Shown here: in pieces, positions 14,958 through 22,206 of the stretch
How the letters are laid out: each line of letters starts with the position of its first letter
Position numbering within the stretch: the first letter of the stretch is position 1
Position numbers and translations under genes: made by a program
The notes under the pieces: generated by a model
What the model was told of the DNA's origin: nothing
The model's database searches: none
The model's input: only the letters and a program-made list of their open reading frames with translations
Assembly (NCBI RefSeq): GCF_014204895.1
Contig: NZ_JACHMF010000001.1
Coordinates: 2,294,001-2,358,000 of the forward strand
Direction: 5' to 3'
DNA: 64,000 nucleotides
Origin: Paractinoplanes abujensis
GTDB lineage: Bacteria; Actinomycetota; Actinomycetes; Mycobacteriales; Micromonosporaceae

Positions 14958-16604
14958 ATGCCCGCCGCCGCTTCACCTTCGCCGCTCACCACCGCCGACG
15001 TCGCCCGCCTGCTCGGGGTCAAACCGGCGACCGTCTACGCCTACGTGAGCCGCGGACTGCTCGGCAGCCGACGCAACGCCGACGGCAAGAACAGCCTCTT
15101 CGACCGGCGGGAGGTCGACGCGTTCCTGGCCTCGCGCCGGCGCCCCACCACACCCGGCATCAGGACCGGCATCACGCTGATCAGCGACGGCTCCCTCCGC
15201 TACCGTGGCCACGACGCCGTCGCGCTGGCCAGGGTAGCGAGCTTCGAGGAGGTCGTGGCCCTGCTGTGGACAGGCACCCGGCGCTACGAGACGTTCGCGC
15301 CCGACCCCCGGCTGCGCCGCCTGGCCGAGGCCGTGACCGCCCCGCTCCCCCGCACCGCGCGGCACACCGACCGGCTGCGCGTCATCGTCGCCGCAGCCGC
15401 CGCCGGCGACCCGCTGCGCTTCGACACGAGCCCGGCCGCGGTGACCGCCACCGCCCGTTCCCTGCTGGCCACGATGGTCGCCGCCTTACCCGCCGCAACC
15501 GGCCCCGCGGCCCGGAGAAGGCAGAAGGATGCGCTCCGGCGGACCCACATGGACTCGCACCCCCTCGGAGACCCCGATTCGACCGTGCTCGACGTCCCGG
15601 GCACAGCCAGGAGGCGGGACAGCGAGCGAAACAGCTGGAGCGACCGCGCGGACGGTGGACAGGACGACCTGAACGCGAGGGGGGACGGCGCGGACAGCAG
15701 GTGGGGCGGCGCGGACAGCAGGTGGGGTGGCGCGGACAGCAGGTGGGGCGGCGCGGAAAGCGGGCGGGGCGAGGCGGACGGCGCGCGGGACGGCGCGGAC
15801 GGCGCGGATGGCGGGCAAGGCGAGGCGGACGGCGCGCGGGACGGCGCGGACGGTGGATGGCATCGTGCGGACGGCGCGCGGGACGGCGCGGACGGCGCAG
15901 ACTGCGGGTGGGGCAAGGTGGGCGGCGCGGACGGTGGACGGCACGGTGCGGACGGCGACGTGGGTGGGCCGCGCCTGGCCGAGGTGCTGTGGGAGCGGCT
16001 GACCGCCCGCGAGGCCACGCCGCGGGAGCACAATCTGCTCGAAGCCGCCCTGATTCTGCTGGCCGACCACGACATAGCAGCGTCCACACTGGCCGCGCGC
16101 GTGGCCGCGTCGACCCGGGCGCACCCGTACGCGGTGGTGGGCGCGGGTCTGGCCGCGCTCGACGGGCCGCTGCACGGGGCCGCCAGCAGCCTCGCCCATC
16201 ACCTGCTGGCCGACGTGCTCGACAAGTCCGACCCGGTGGACGCCGTCGCCGATCGGCTGCGGGCCGGTGAGCCCGTCCCGGGGTTCGGGCACCGGCTCTA
16301 CCCGGACGGCGATCCCCGGGCCCGCGCCCTGCTGGACATGCTGGGTGACACGCGGGCGGGGGATGCTGCCGGGCGCCTGGCGGAGGTCGTGGGCGCCCGG
16401 TCCGGCGTACGGCCGAACGTCGATCTGGCCCTGGCCGCGCTGACCCTGGAATATCAGATGCCGCCCGACGCGGGGGAGACGATTTTCGCCGTCGCGCGGA
16501 CGGCGGGGTGGATCGCGCACGCGTTGGAGGAGTACGCCGACCGGCCGTCGCGGTTCCGGCCGTCCGGCGAGTACGCGGGCGAGGCCCCGCGCAGCAGGGG
16601 GTAG
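14958..16604 (+). CDS. Citrate synthase-family protein with N-terminal HTH and long repeat insertion
   Basis: A 548-residue protein. Residues 8-58 form a MerR/excisionase-type helix-turn-helix (LTTADVARLLGVKPATVYAY, then YVSRGLLGSRR and REVDAFL). The rest is a citrate synthase domain: ISDGSLRYRGHDAV, EHNLLEAALILLADHDIAASTLAAR, GPLHGAASSLAHH, GFGHRLYPDGDPRA, RPNVDLALAALTLEY (Asp kept) and VARTAGWIAHALEE. Between about residues 178 and 335 a ~160-residue Asp/Gly/Ala/Arg/Trp-rich low-complexity insertion interrupts the domain; typical members are ~370-400 residues. It could be an enzyme, a citrate- or acetyl-CoA-responsive regulator of the divergent gene, or both. Confidence 0.85.
   Translation: MPAAASPSPLTTADVARLLGVKPATVYAYVSRGLLGSRRNADGKNSLFDRREVDAFLASRRRPTTPGIRTGITLISDGSLRYRGHDAVALARVASFEEVVALLWTGTRRYETFAPDPRLRRLAEAVTAPLPRTARHTDRLRVIVAAAAAGDPLRFDTSPAAVTATARSLLATMVAALPAATGPAARRRQKDALRRTHMDSHPLGDPDSTVLDVPGTARRRDSERNSWSDRADGGQDDLNARGDGADSRWGGADSRWGGADSRWGGAESGRGEADGARDGADGADGGQGEADGARDGADGGWHRADGARDGADGADCGWGKVGGADGGRHGADGDVGGPRLAEVLWERLTAREATPREHNLLEAALILLADHDIAASTLAARVAASTRAHPYAVVGAGLAALDGPLHGAASSLAHHLLADVLDKSDPVDAVADRLRAGEPVPGFGHRLYPDGDPRARALLDMLGDTRAGDAAGRLAEVVGARSGVRPNVDLALAALTLEYQMPPDAGETIFAVARTAGWIAHALEEYADRPSRFRPSGEYAGEAPRSRG
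15685..15965 (+). repeat. In-frame coding minisatellite inside the HTH-citrate synthase gene
   Basis: Three near-identical 21-bp units (15689-15751) each encode GADSRWG. They are followed by 45-51-bp units that encode [E]ADGARDGADG with variable ends (GADGGQ, GWHR, ADCGW), repeating three times to ~15910, then degenerate GADGG units. All unit lengths are multiples of three, so copy-number change would keep the frame. The repeats are rich in GGCGCGGAC. Confidence 0.85.
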
Positions 16605-16613
16605 GGTCCGGGC

Positions 16614-17255
16614 ATGCCGACCGAAGATCCGCACAGTCTGTCCCTGCTCGAGGGCCTGCACTCCACCCCCGCCCGGCGTTACCTCTCCACCGAGCCGATC
16701 GCCGACGAGATCATCACCGCGCTCCTCGACGCCGCCGTGCGCGGGCCGAGCGGCGGCAACAGCCAGCGCTGGGCCTGGATCGTCGTACGGGATCCGCAGA
16801 TCAAGCACCAGATCGCCGAGTGGTACCGGGAGGGCTGGGAGAAGAACTACGGGTCGCGGCGCGAGCAGATCCTCGGCGGGGCTGCCGACGGCGGCATGAG
16901 CGCGGCCACCTTCCGGGCCGCCGACCACCTGGCCGCCGGCCTCGAGCACGCGCCCGTCTGGATCTTCCCGGTGCTGCTGGGGGCGAAGCGGTCCAGCAAC
17001 CCCCGGCTGGGTTCCTCCATCTACGGCGCCGTGCAGCAGCTCATGCTGGCCGCCCGCGCGTACGGCATCGGTTCCACGCTGACCACGCTTTACTCGGAGC
17101 ACGAGGACGACGTACGGGAGCTTCTGGGTCTGCCCGAGGACGCGCTGACCATGGCCCTGGTCCCGCTGGGCTATCCGGAGCGCGGCCGGTGGGCGCAGCC
17201 GAAGCGGCGGCCGCTGGAGGAGGTCGTCTTCTTCGATCGGTACACGGCGTCATGA
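16614..17255 (+). CDS. Nitroreductase family protein
   Basis: A 213-residue FMN-dependent nitroreductase-like protein: TPARRYLSTEPIADEIITALLDAAVRGPSGGNSQRWAWIVV (residues ~20-60) is the FMN-binding N-terminal signature, followed by GSSIYGAVQQLMLAARAYGIGSTLTTLY and a C-terminal MALVPLGYPE GRW segment. Such enzymes reduce nitro groups, quinones or enones with NAD(P)H; the true substrate is unknown. Its stop overlaps the next gene's start (ATGA), so the two are coupled. It begins 9 bp after the citrate synthase stop and may be cotranscribed with it. Confidence 0.87.
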   Translation: MPTEDPHSLSLLEGLHSTPARRYLSTEPIADEIITALLDAAVRGPSGGNSQRWAWIVVRDPQIKHQIAEWYREGWEKNYGSRREQILGGAADGGMSAATFRAADHLAAGLEHAPVWIFPVLLGAKRSSNPRLGSSIYGAVQQLMLAARAYGIGSTLTTLYSEHEDDVRELLGLPEDALTMALVPLGYPERGRWAQPKRRPLEEVVFFDRYTAS

Positions 17256-17590
17256 CGTACATCAAGAGCATCACCATCGACTGCCGGGACGCCGTCGTGG
17301 TGGCGCGGTTCTGGGCGGCCGCGCTGGGCGGGGAGTTCGACGAGGACTCGACGCCGGAGAAGGCGTTCGTCGAGGCGCCCGGCTGGGGCGGGCCGAACCT
17401 GTGGTTCCAGCGCGTGCCCGAGCCCAAGCAGGGCAAGATCCGCATGCACTTCGACCTGCGGGCGCCCGGCGGCGACATCCCCGCCGAGGTCGAGCGGCTC
17501 AAGGGGCTGGGCGCGACCTACGCCTGGGAGGCCAACGGCCTGACCGTGCTGCGGGACCCGGAGGGCAACGAATTCTGCGTGGAGGTGTAA
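17252..17590 (+). CDS. VOC family (glyoxalase-like) protein
   Basis: A 112-residue protein with the vicinal-oxygen-chelate fold: YIKSITIDCRDAVVVARFWAAALGGEF at the start, LWFQRVPEPKQGKIRMHFDLRAP in the middle and TVLRDPEGNEFCVEV at the end, the usual DPEGNxF/C closing motif of glyoxalase/bleomycin-resistance-like single-domain proteins (Glyoxalase_6 type). Potential metal ligands (Asp, His, Glu) are present but the reaction is not known. Translationally coupled to the nitroreductase by a 4-bp overlap. Confidence 0.85.
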   Translation: MTYIKSITIDCRDAVVVARFWAAALGGEFDEDSTPEKAFVEAPGWGGPNLWFQRVPEPKQGKIRMHFDLRAPGGDIPAEVERLKGLGATYAWEANGLTVLRDPEGNEFCVEV

Positions 17591-17647
17591 AGCGGGCGGG
17601 GCGGCGACCGATTGCAGGGTCACCACACCCACGGAAGGGACCCGCCC

Positions 17648-18277
17648 ATGCCGCAACGGACTCTGCCGGTCCGTGAAGACCGGTGGCAGCCGGAGGACCG
17701 GATCTACGACGGCCTGATCGCCCGGGCCGTCGACCACTCCGAGGACTCCGAAGCCCGCGACGGCACCGCCGAGATGATGGCGGGCGCGCTGATACTGGTC
17801 ATCCTGTTCATCGTCGTGTTCAAGGGCACCGAGTCGGCGCAGGCCGCCCTCCTCACCTGTGGATTACTGGGTGCGGGCGGCTTCCTGTGGATGGTGAACG
17901 CCGCCCGACCGGTCCAGGCCGACCGGGCACAGGCCCTGCGCGAGCTCGGTGGACCCGGTTCACTCCCGGCCGGCTACCTGGTGCACGCCAAGGCGTGGGA
18001 CGCGGGCATGTCGGACCACGTCGCCGGGGTGGCCGAGTCGCAGCTGCTGGCCGCGGCCGAGCTGTGCAACATCTTCCCGGGTACGGTCGACGACCTGCTC
18101 CGCTTCGTCGGCAACGTGGCGATCCACGTCCCGTCGGGCCGGCACACCAGCGCCGACGACGTGCGCCGCCGGGCGCGTGAGCTGGTGCAGGTGGCCAAGC
18201 CGATCGTGGTCGACTACGCCAAGAGCGCGCCGAAGCTGCCCACCCCGCCGCCCGAGGGCAAGAAGGGCAAGCGCTAG
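17648..18277 (+). CDS. Two-helix membrane protein of unknown function
   Basis: A 209-residue protein. After ~40 charged N-terminal residues come two adjacent hydrophobic helices (about 43-62 and 66-86), then ~110 soluble residues containing GYLVHAKAWDAGMSDHVAGVAESQLLAAAELCNIFPGTVDDLL and a lysine-rich C-terminal tail (PEGKKGKR). I do not recognise the family. A GGAAGGGA ribosome-binding site fits ATG 17648. Its stop overlaps the convergent monooxygenase stop by 4 bp. Confidence 0.65.
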   Translation: MPQRTLPVREDRWQPEDRIYDGLIARAVDHSEDSEARDGTAEMMAGALILVILFIVVFKGTESAQAALLTCGLLGAGGFLWMVNAARPVQADRAQALRELGGPGSLPAGYLVHAKAWDAGMSDHVAGVAESQLLAAAELCNIFPGTVDDLLRFVGNVAIHVPSGRHTSADDVRRRARELVQVAKPIVVDYAKSAPKLPTPPPEGKKGKR

Positions 18278-19698
18278 TCGAAGTCCGAGGGCCGCAGGCG
18301 GGCGATCCGCTTGCGGTACTCCGCGGCCATGCCGGGCCAGTTGGTGACGACCCGGCCGGCCGCGTTGCGGTACCAGCTCCGGCAGGACGTCCACACGCTG
18401 CGCCGGAGCCGCCGCTGGATCTCCTCGTCGTACGCCGCGGCGACCTCCCGGCGCACGACGAGAGGTTTTGACCCCGCGGCCAGCCGGCGCACCGCCTGCA
18501 CCAGGTAGGCCGCCTGGTGCTCGATGAAGTACAGCACCGACGTGTTGCCCGTGTTGGTGTTGGGGCCGTAGATGAGGAACAGGTTGGGGAAATCGGGAAC
18601 CGTCATCCCCAGGTGTGCGTATGCCCCGGCCGCCCATTCGTCACTCAGGGCCCGCCCGTCGCGGCCGGTGATCCGGATGCCGGCCAGGAAGTCGGTCGCG
18701 GCGAACCCGGTGGCGTGTACGAGCAGGTCACATTCGTGCACGGTGCCGTCCGCCGTCCGCACGCCGGCCGGGGTGGTCTCGACGATCTTCTCGGTGACCA
18801 GCGAGACGTCGGGGCGGCCCAGCGCGGGCAGCCAGGCGTTGGTGAACAGGACCCGCTTGCAGCCCAGCGGGTCGTCCGGCGTGACCCGCCGGCGCAGCTC
18901 CGGATCGCGCACCTGCAGGCGGCGCTGGAGCCGTGACACGCCGCGGATGAGCGCGCCCGCCACCCGGCCGCCGGTGATGGCGCGCCCGGTCACCACGGTC
19001 ATCGCCCACACCCCGGCCCGCGGCAGCACCATCAGCCCCGGCAGTTTCCCGTACGCGTAACGCCGTCCGGCGCCGTAGCGGCGATCGGGGCGCGGCAACG
19101 TCCAGGGGGCGGTGCGCTGGAAGACGGTGATGTGCGCGGCCCGCCCGGCGATGGCCGGGACGAGCTGGATCGCGCTGGCGCCGGTGCCGATGACACCGAT
19201 CCGCGCGCCGTCCACCGGCAGGTCGTCACGCCATTGCGCGGTGTGCACGACGGGGCCGGCGAACGTGCCCGGCAGGGGCGGCGGCACCGGGTTGCCGAGT
19301 TGCCCGCAGGCGGGCACGAGCACGTCCGCCTCGTACGGGGTGCCGTCGGCGGTCTCGATCAGCCAGCGGCCCTCGGTCCAGGTGGCCGACGTGACGGCCG
19401 CGTTGAGCACGACCCGCCGGGTGATCCCCCGCGAGCCGGCGGTGCGGCGCAGGTAGGCCAGGATCTCGTCGTGCGCGGGGAAGCGCCGGGACCAGCGCGG
19501 GTTGGGCGCGAACGAGTACGAGTACAGCGGCGCGGGCACGTCGCAGGCGCACCCGGGGTAGGTGTTGTCGCGCCACACACCGCCGATCGACGCCGCCCGT
19601 TCGAGCAGGGTCACGTCGTCGAAGCCGGCCTCGAGCAGGGCGGCCGCGGCCGCGATCCCGCCGAAGCCGGCCCCGATGACGACGATGCGCGGCTTCAC
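18274..19698 (-). CDS. FAD-dependent Baeyer-Villiger-type monooxygenase
   Basis: A 474-residue flavoprotein. KPRIVVIGAGFGGIAAAAALLEAG (residues ~2-25) is the FAD Rossmann motif; GGVWRDNTYPGCACDVPAPLYSYSF is the FMO/BVMO block, and IGVIGTGASAIQLVP (~165-180) the NADPH GxGxxA/G motif. LLVHATGFAATDF and YGPNTNTGNTSVLYFIEHQA are typical of actinomycete ketone/steroid BVMO-like enzymes. It likely inserts oxygen into a ketone or hydroxylates a lipid. The GTG start overlaps the stop of the acyl-CoA ligase (GTGA), so the two genes are coupled. Confidence 0.87.
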   Translation of the reverse strand: MKPRIVVIGAGFGGIAAAAALLEAGFDDVTLLERAASIGGVWRDNTYPGCACDVPAPLYSYSFAPNPRWSRRFPAHDEILAYLRRTAGSRGITRRVVLNAAVTSATWTEGRWLIETADGTPYEADVLVPACGQLGNPVPPPLPGTFAGPVVHTAQWRDDLPVDGARIGVIGTGASAIQLVPAIAGRAAHITVFQRTAPWTLPRPDRRYGAGRRYAYGKLPGLMVLPRAGVWAMTVVTGRAITGGRVAGALIRGVSRLQRRLQVRDPELRRRVTPDDPLGCKRVLFTNAWLPALGRPDVSLVTEKIVETTPAGVRTADGTVHECDLLVHATGFAATDFLAGIRITGRDGRALSDEWAAGAYAHLGMTVPDFPNLFLIYGPNTNTGNTSVLYFIEHQAAYLVQAVRRLAAGSKPLVVRREVAAAYDEEIQRRLRRSVWTSCRSWYRNAAGRVVTNWPGMAAEYRKRIARLRPSDFD

Positions 19699-21311
19699 CG
19701 GGCGTACAGCGCTTCCACCTCGGCCGCGTAGCGCTGCAGGACGGCGTGGCGGCGCACTTTCATGGTCGGCGTCACCATATCGCCGCCGGGGATCCACACG
19801 TCGGGCAGGATCTCGTACGCCTTGATCTGCTCGGGCCGCGACACCGTGGCGTTGGTCGCCGCGACCGCGTCGGCCACCGCCTGCACGACAGCCGGGTCGG
19901 CCGGGTCGGCCCCGGTCTCCGGATCGATCACGACGAGCGCGGTCAGGTACTCGCGGCCGTCGCCGACGACCACCGCCTGCGCGATCAGGGGGCAGGCGGT
20001 GCGCAGGGTGAGCTCGATCGCGGAGGGGGCGATGTTCTTGCCGCCGGTCGTGATGAGAAGTTCCTTCTTGCGGTCGATGATGCGCAGGTAGCCGTCGGGG
20101 TCCTGGCGGGCCACGTCGCCGGTGTGCAGCCAGCCGTCGGCGTCGAGGGCGGCCGCCGTCTCGTCGGGCAGGTCGCGGTAGCCGCGGGTGACGGTCGGGC
20201 CGCGGACGAGCAGTTCGCCGTCGTCGAGCAGGCGGGTCTCGAGGCCGGGCAGGGGCAGGCCGATCGTGCCGGTGCGGACCTCGCCCGGCGGCACCAGGGT
20301 GCCCAGGCCCGCGACCTCGGACATGCCCCAGCCCTCGATCAGCGGGACACCGATGGCGTTGACCAGCTCGATGATCTCGGGCGGGGCCGGGGCGGCGGCG
20401 GTGACCGCGACGCGGACCTGGTCGAGGCCGAGCCGCACGCGCAACGGGGCGAGGACGCCCTGCTCCAGTTCCGGCGGCACCGCGCCGTGGGCCCGCACGC
20501 TGCGCACCGCGAGGTCGAGCGCCGGGGCCAGCTCGGGGATTCCGCGGATGCCGGCCACCAGGCGCAGCCACACCTGCGGCACCCCGCCGAACAGGGTCGG
20601 CCGCACCTCGGTGAGCGCGGCCACGATCTGCCGGTGATCGTCCAGGGTGGTCAGTTCGGTGCCCGCCCACAGGTGCGTGTAGTGCGAGGCCCAGCGATCG
20701 GCGATGTGCGCGGCGGGCAGGAACGAGATCATGCGGTCGCCGGGGCAGATGTCGAGCAGCGGGACCGTCGTGCCGACCATCGCGACCATGTTGGCGTGGG
20801 TGATCTCGACGCCCTTGGGCCGGCCGGTCGTACCCGACGTGTAGACCAGGGTGAGCAGGTCGCCCGGGGCCACTTCGACGCGGCTCAGGTCGAGGCCGGG
20901 ACCGCCGAAGTCCTCGTCGGCCAGGATCAGATGCTGCGGCTTGCTCGTGGCGAAGGCGGGGGCCAGCCGGTGCTCGGTGACGGCGACCGTGGCGCCCGAC
21001 GCCGCCAGCAGATATTCGACCTGCTCCGGCGACGAGGTGTTGTAGCAGGAGAACGGGACGGCGCCGAGATGCTGGGCCGCGGTGTCGAAGAAGTGGAACT
21101 CGGGGCGGTTGGTGAGCAGCAGCGCGACCGGGTCGCCGTGCCGCACGCCCGCCGCGGCGAGCCCGCCGGCGATGCGGGCAACCCGCTCGGCGTACTGGGA
21201 CCAGGTGTAGGAGGGGCCGCCGCCCGCGGTGCGGAGCGCGATCTCGTGGGGGCGTTCGGCGACGGTGCGCCGGAACGCGGCGACCATCGTGGACGGTGTT
21301 TCCTGGCTCAT
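19695..21311 (-). CDS. AMP-dependent long-chain acyl-CoA synthetase (FadD-like)
   Basis: A 538-residue adenylate-forming enzyme. LLTLVYTSGTTGRPKGVEITH (residues ~150-170) is the P-loop-like AMP-binding motif, ISFLPAAHIADRW and LIEGWGMSEVAGLGTL follow, then DGWLHTGDVARQDPDGYLRIIDRKKELLITTGGKNIAPS, the hinge and A8 motifs of long-chain acyl-CoA ligases. It should activate a fatty or sterol side-chain acid as acyl-AMP then acyl-CoA. I placed the start at ATG 21311 (MSQETPSTMVAAFRRTVAERP). Cotranscribed with the monooxygenase downstream. Confidence 0.9.
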   Translation of the reverse strand: MSQETPSTMVAAFRRTVAERPHEIALRTAGGGPSYTWSQYAERVARIAGGLAAAGVRHGDPVALLLTNRPEFHFFDTAAQHLGAVPFSCYNTSSPEQVEYLLAASGATVAVTEHRLAPAFATSKPQHLILADEDFGGPGLDLSRVEVAPGDLLTLVYTSGTTGRPKGVEITHANMVAMVGTTVPLLDICPGDRMISFLPAAHIADRWASHYTHLWAGTELTTLDDHRQIVAALTEVRPTLFGGVPQVWLRLVAGIRGIPELAPALDLAVRSVRAHGAVPPELEQGVLAPLRVRLGLDQVRVAVTAAAPAPPEIIELVNAIGVPLIEGWGMSEVAGLGTLVPPGEVRTGTIGLPLPGLETRLLDDGELLVRGPTVTRGYRDLPDETAAALDADGWLHTGDVARQDPDGYLRIIDRKKELLITTGGKNIAPSAIELTLRTACPLIAQAVVVGDGREYLTALVVIDPETGADPADPAVVQAVADAVAATNATVSRPEQIKAYEILPDVWIPGGDMVTPTMKVRRHAVLQRYAAEVEALYAR

Positions 21312-21379
21312 GGCTGACCGCCTTAGCCCGGGGACGTTCGCCCGAAGGTAGCAGCCTGTTGGCGGTGTGCCAATACGGC

Positions 21380-22159
21380 TCAGGCCGCCTCGATCAGCAG
21401 CCGGGCGCAGGCGTCCGGGTCGTCGCTGAACGGCAGATGGCCGCAACCGGGCAGGCTCACGTGCCGGGCGCGGGGCAGCAAGCGCCGGGCCCTGGCGGCC
21501 TGACGGCAGGACAGCACGATGTCGCGGGTGCCCCAGGCGATCGTCACCGGGACGCCGCCGCCCGCGTCGCCGTCCGGCCCGCCGCCCGGGTATCGCCAGC
21601 GGCCGAGTTCACGGCAGGCCTCCGCGAAGCCGGGTGCGGCCACCAGGGCCCGCGCGTCGGCCAGCCCGTCCGCGGGTGCCAGGCGCAGCGGCTTCGCGTA
21701 GAAGATGCCACACAGCGCGGCACGCCCGGCCCGGGTCCGCAGCAAACCGGGCAGAGCCGGCCCGAGGGCGGCCCCACCCCGCCGGGCCAGGCCGACCACC
21801 GCCTGGCACCACTTCGCGCCCGCCGCTCCGTAGAACCCGACCGGCGAGAACGCGGTGACCGAGCGCGCGATCCCCCGCCGGCCCAGTTCGAGCGCCACTC
21901 CCCCGCCCAGCGAGCTGCCACCCACGGCCGGCGCCGGCACACCCAGCTCGTCGAGCAGTCCGGCGACCCGATCGGCGAAGTGCGGGACGTCGCCCCGGCC
22001 CCCGTCGGGCGGCGACTCCCCGAACCCCGGCAGGTCGACCGCTATCACGTCGAAGTGCCCGGCCAGCGCGGGCAGCACCGGCTTCCACACCTGCCACCTG
22101 CTGCCGAGTCCGTGCACCAGCACGAGCGGACTGCCCGAACCTTCCCGGTGGAATCGCAT
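21380..22159 (-). CDS. Alpha/beta hydrolase
   Basis: A 259-residue alpha/beta-hydrolase: LVLVHGLGSRWQVW (oxyanion-hole HG), VGGSSLGGGVALEL (nucleophile Ser near residue 93), WGTRDIVLS (acid Asp) and LPGCGHLPFSDDP (catalytic His). The substrate is unknown. It is upstream of the acyl-CoA ligase on the same strand and divergent from the GMC oxidoreductase across a short gap that holds two nested palindromes, which suggests a shared regulator for this set. Confidence 0.85.
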   Translation of the reverse strand: MRFHREGSGSPLVLVHGLGSRWQVWKPVLPALAGHFDVIAVDLPGFGESPPDGGRGDVPHFADRVAGLLDELGVPAPAVGGSSLGGGVALELGRRGIARSVTAFSPVGFYGAAGAKWCQAVVGLARRGGAALGPALPGLLRTRAGRAALCGIFYAKPLRLAPADGLADARALVAAPGFAEACRELGRWRYPGGGPDGDAGGGVPVTIAWGTRDIVLSCRQAARARRLLPRARHVSLPGCGHLPFSDDPDACARLLIEAA

Positions 22160-22171
22160 GGCCCATCCTTA

Positions 22172-22197
22172 TTGACATCGTGTCAACAACGATGTCA
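22172..22197. promoter_or_regulatory. Nested palindromes between hydrolase and GMC oxidoreductase
   Basis: TTGACATCGTGTCAA (22172-22186) is a perfect 6-3-6 palindrome. Overlapping it, TGACATCGT (22173-22181) and ACGATGTCA (22189-22197) form a perfect 9-bp inverted repeat with a 7-bp spacer. The site lies in the 20-50-bp gap between divergent starts, as expected for a TetR- or GntR-type repressor; no such regulator gene is adjacent. Confidence 0.65.
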
Positions 22198-22206
22198 CCG
22201 TACGCC

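Noticed and set aside
15685..15965. Tandem repeats considered as a CRISPR array
   Set aside because: Units are contiguous without unique spacers, vary in length by multiples of three, and encode a continuous protein.
15486..17102. A 538-codon minus-strand frame with Ala/Val/Pro repeats
   Set aside because: It is the antisense shadow of the citrate synthase and nitroreductase genes; the repeats are the mirror of the in-frame minisatellite.
19746..21317. A 523-codon plus-strand frame over the acyl-CoA ligase
   Set aside because: Low-complexity Arg/Gly/His composition; the ligase on the minus strand is complete.
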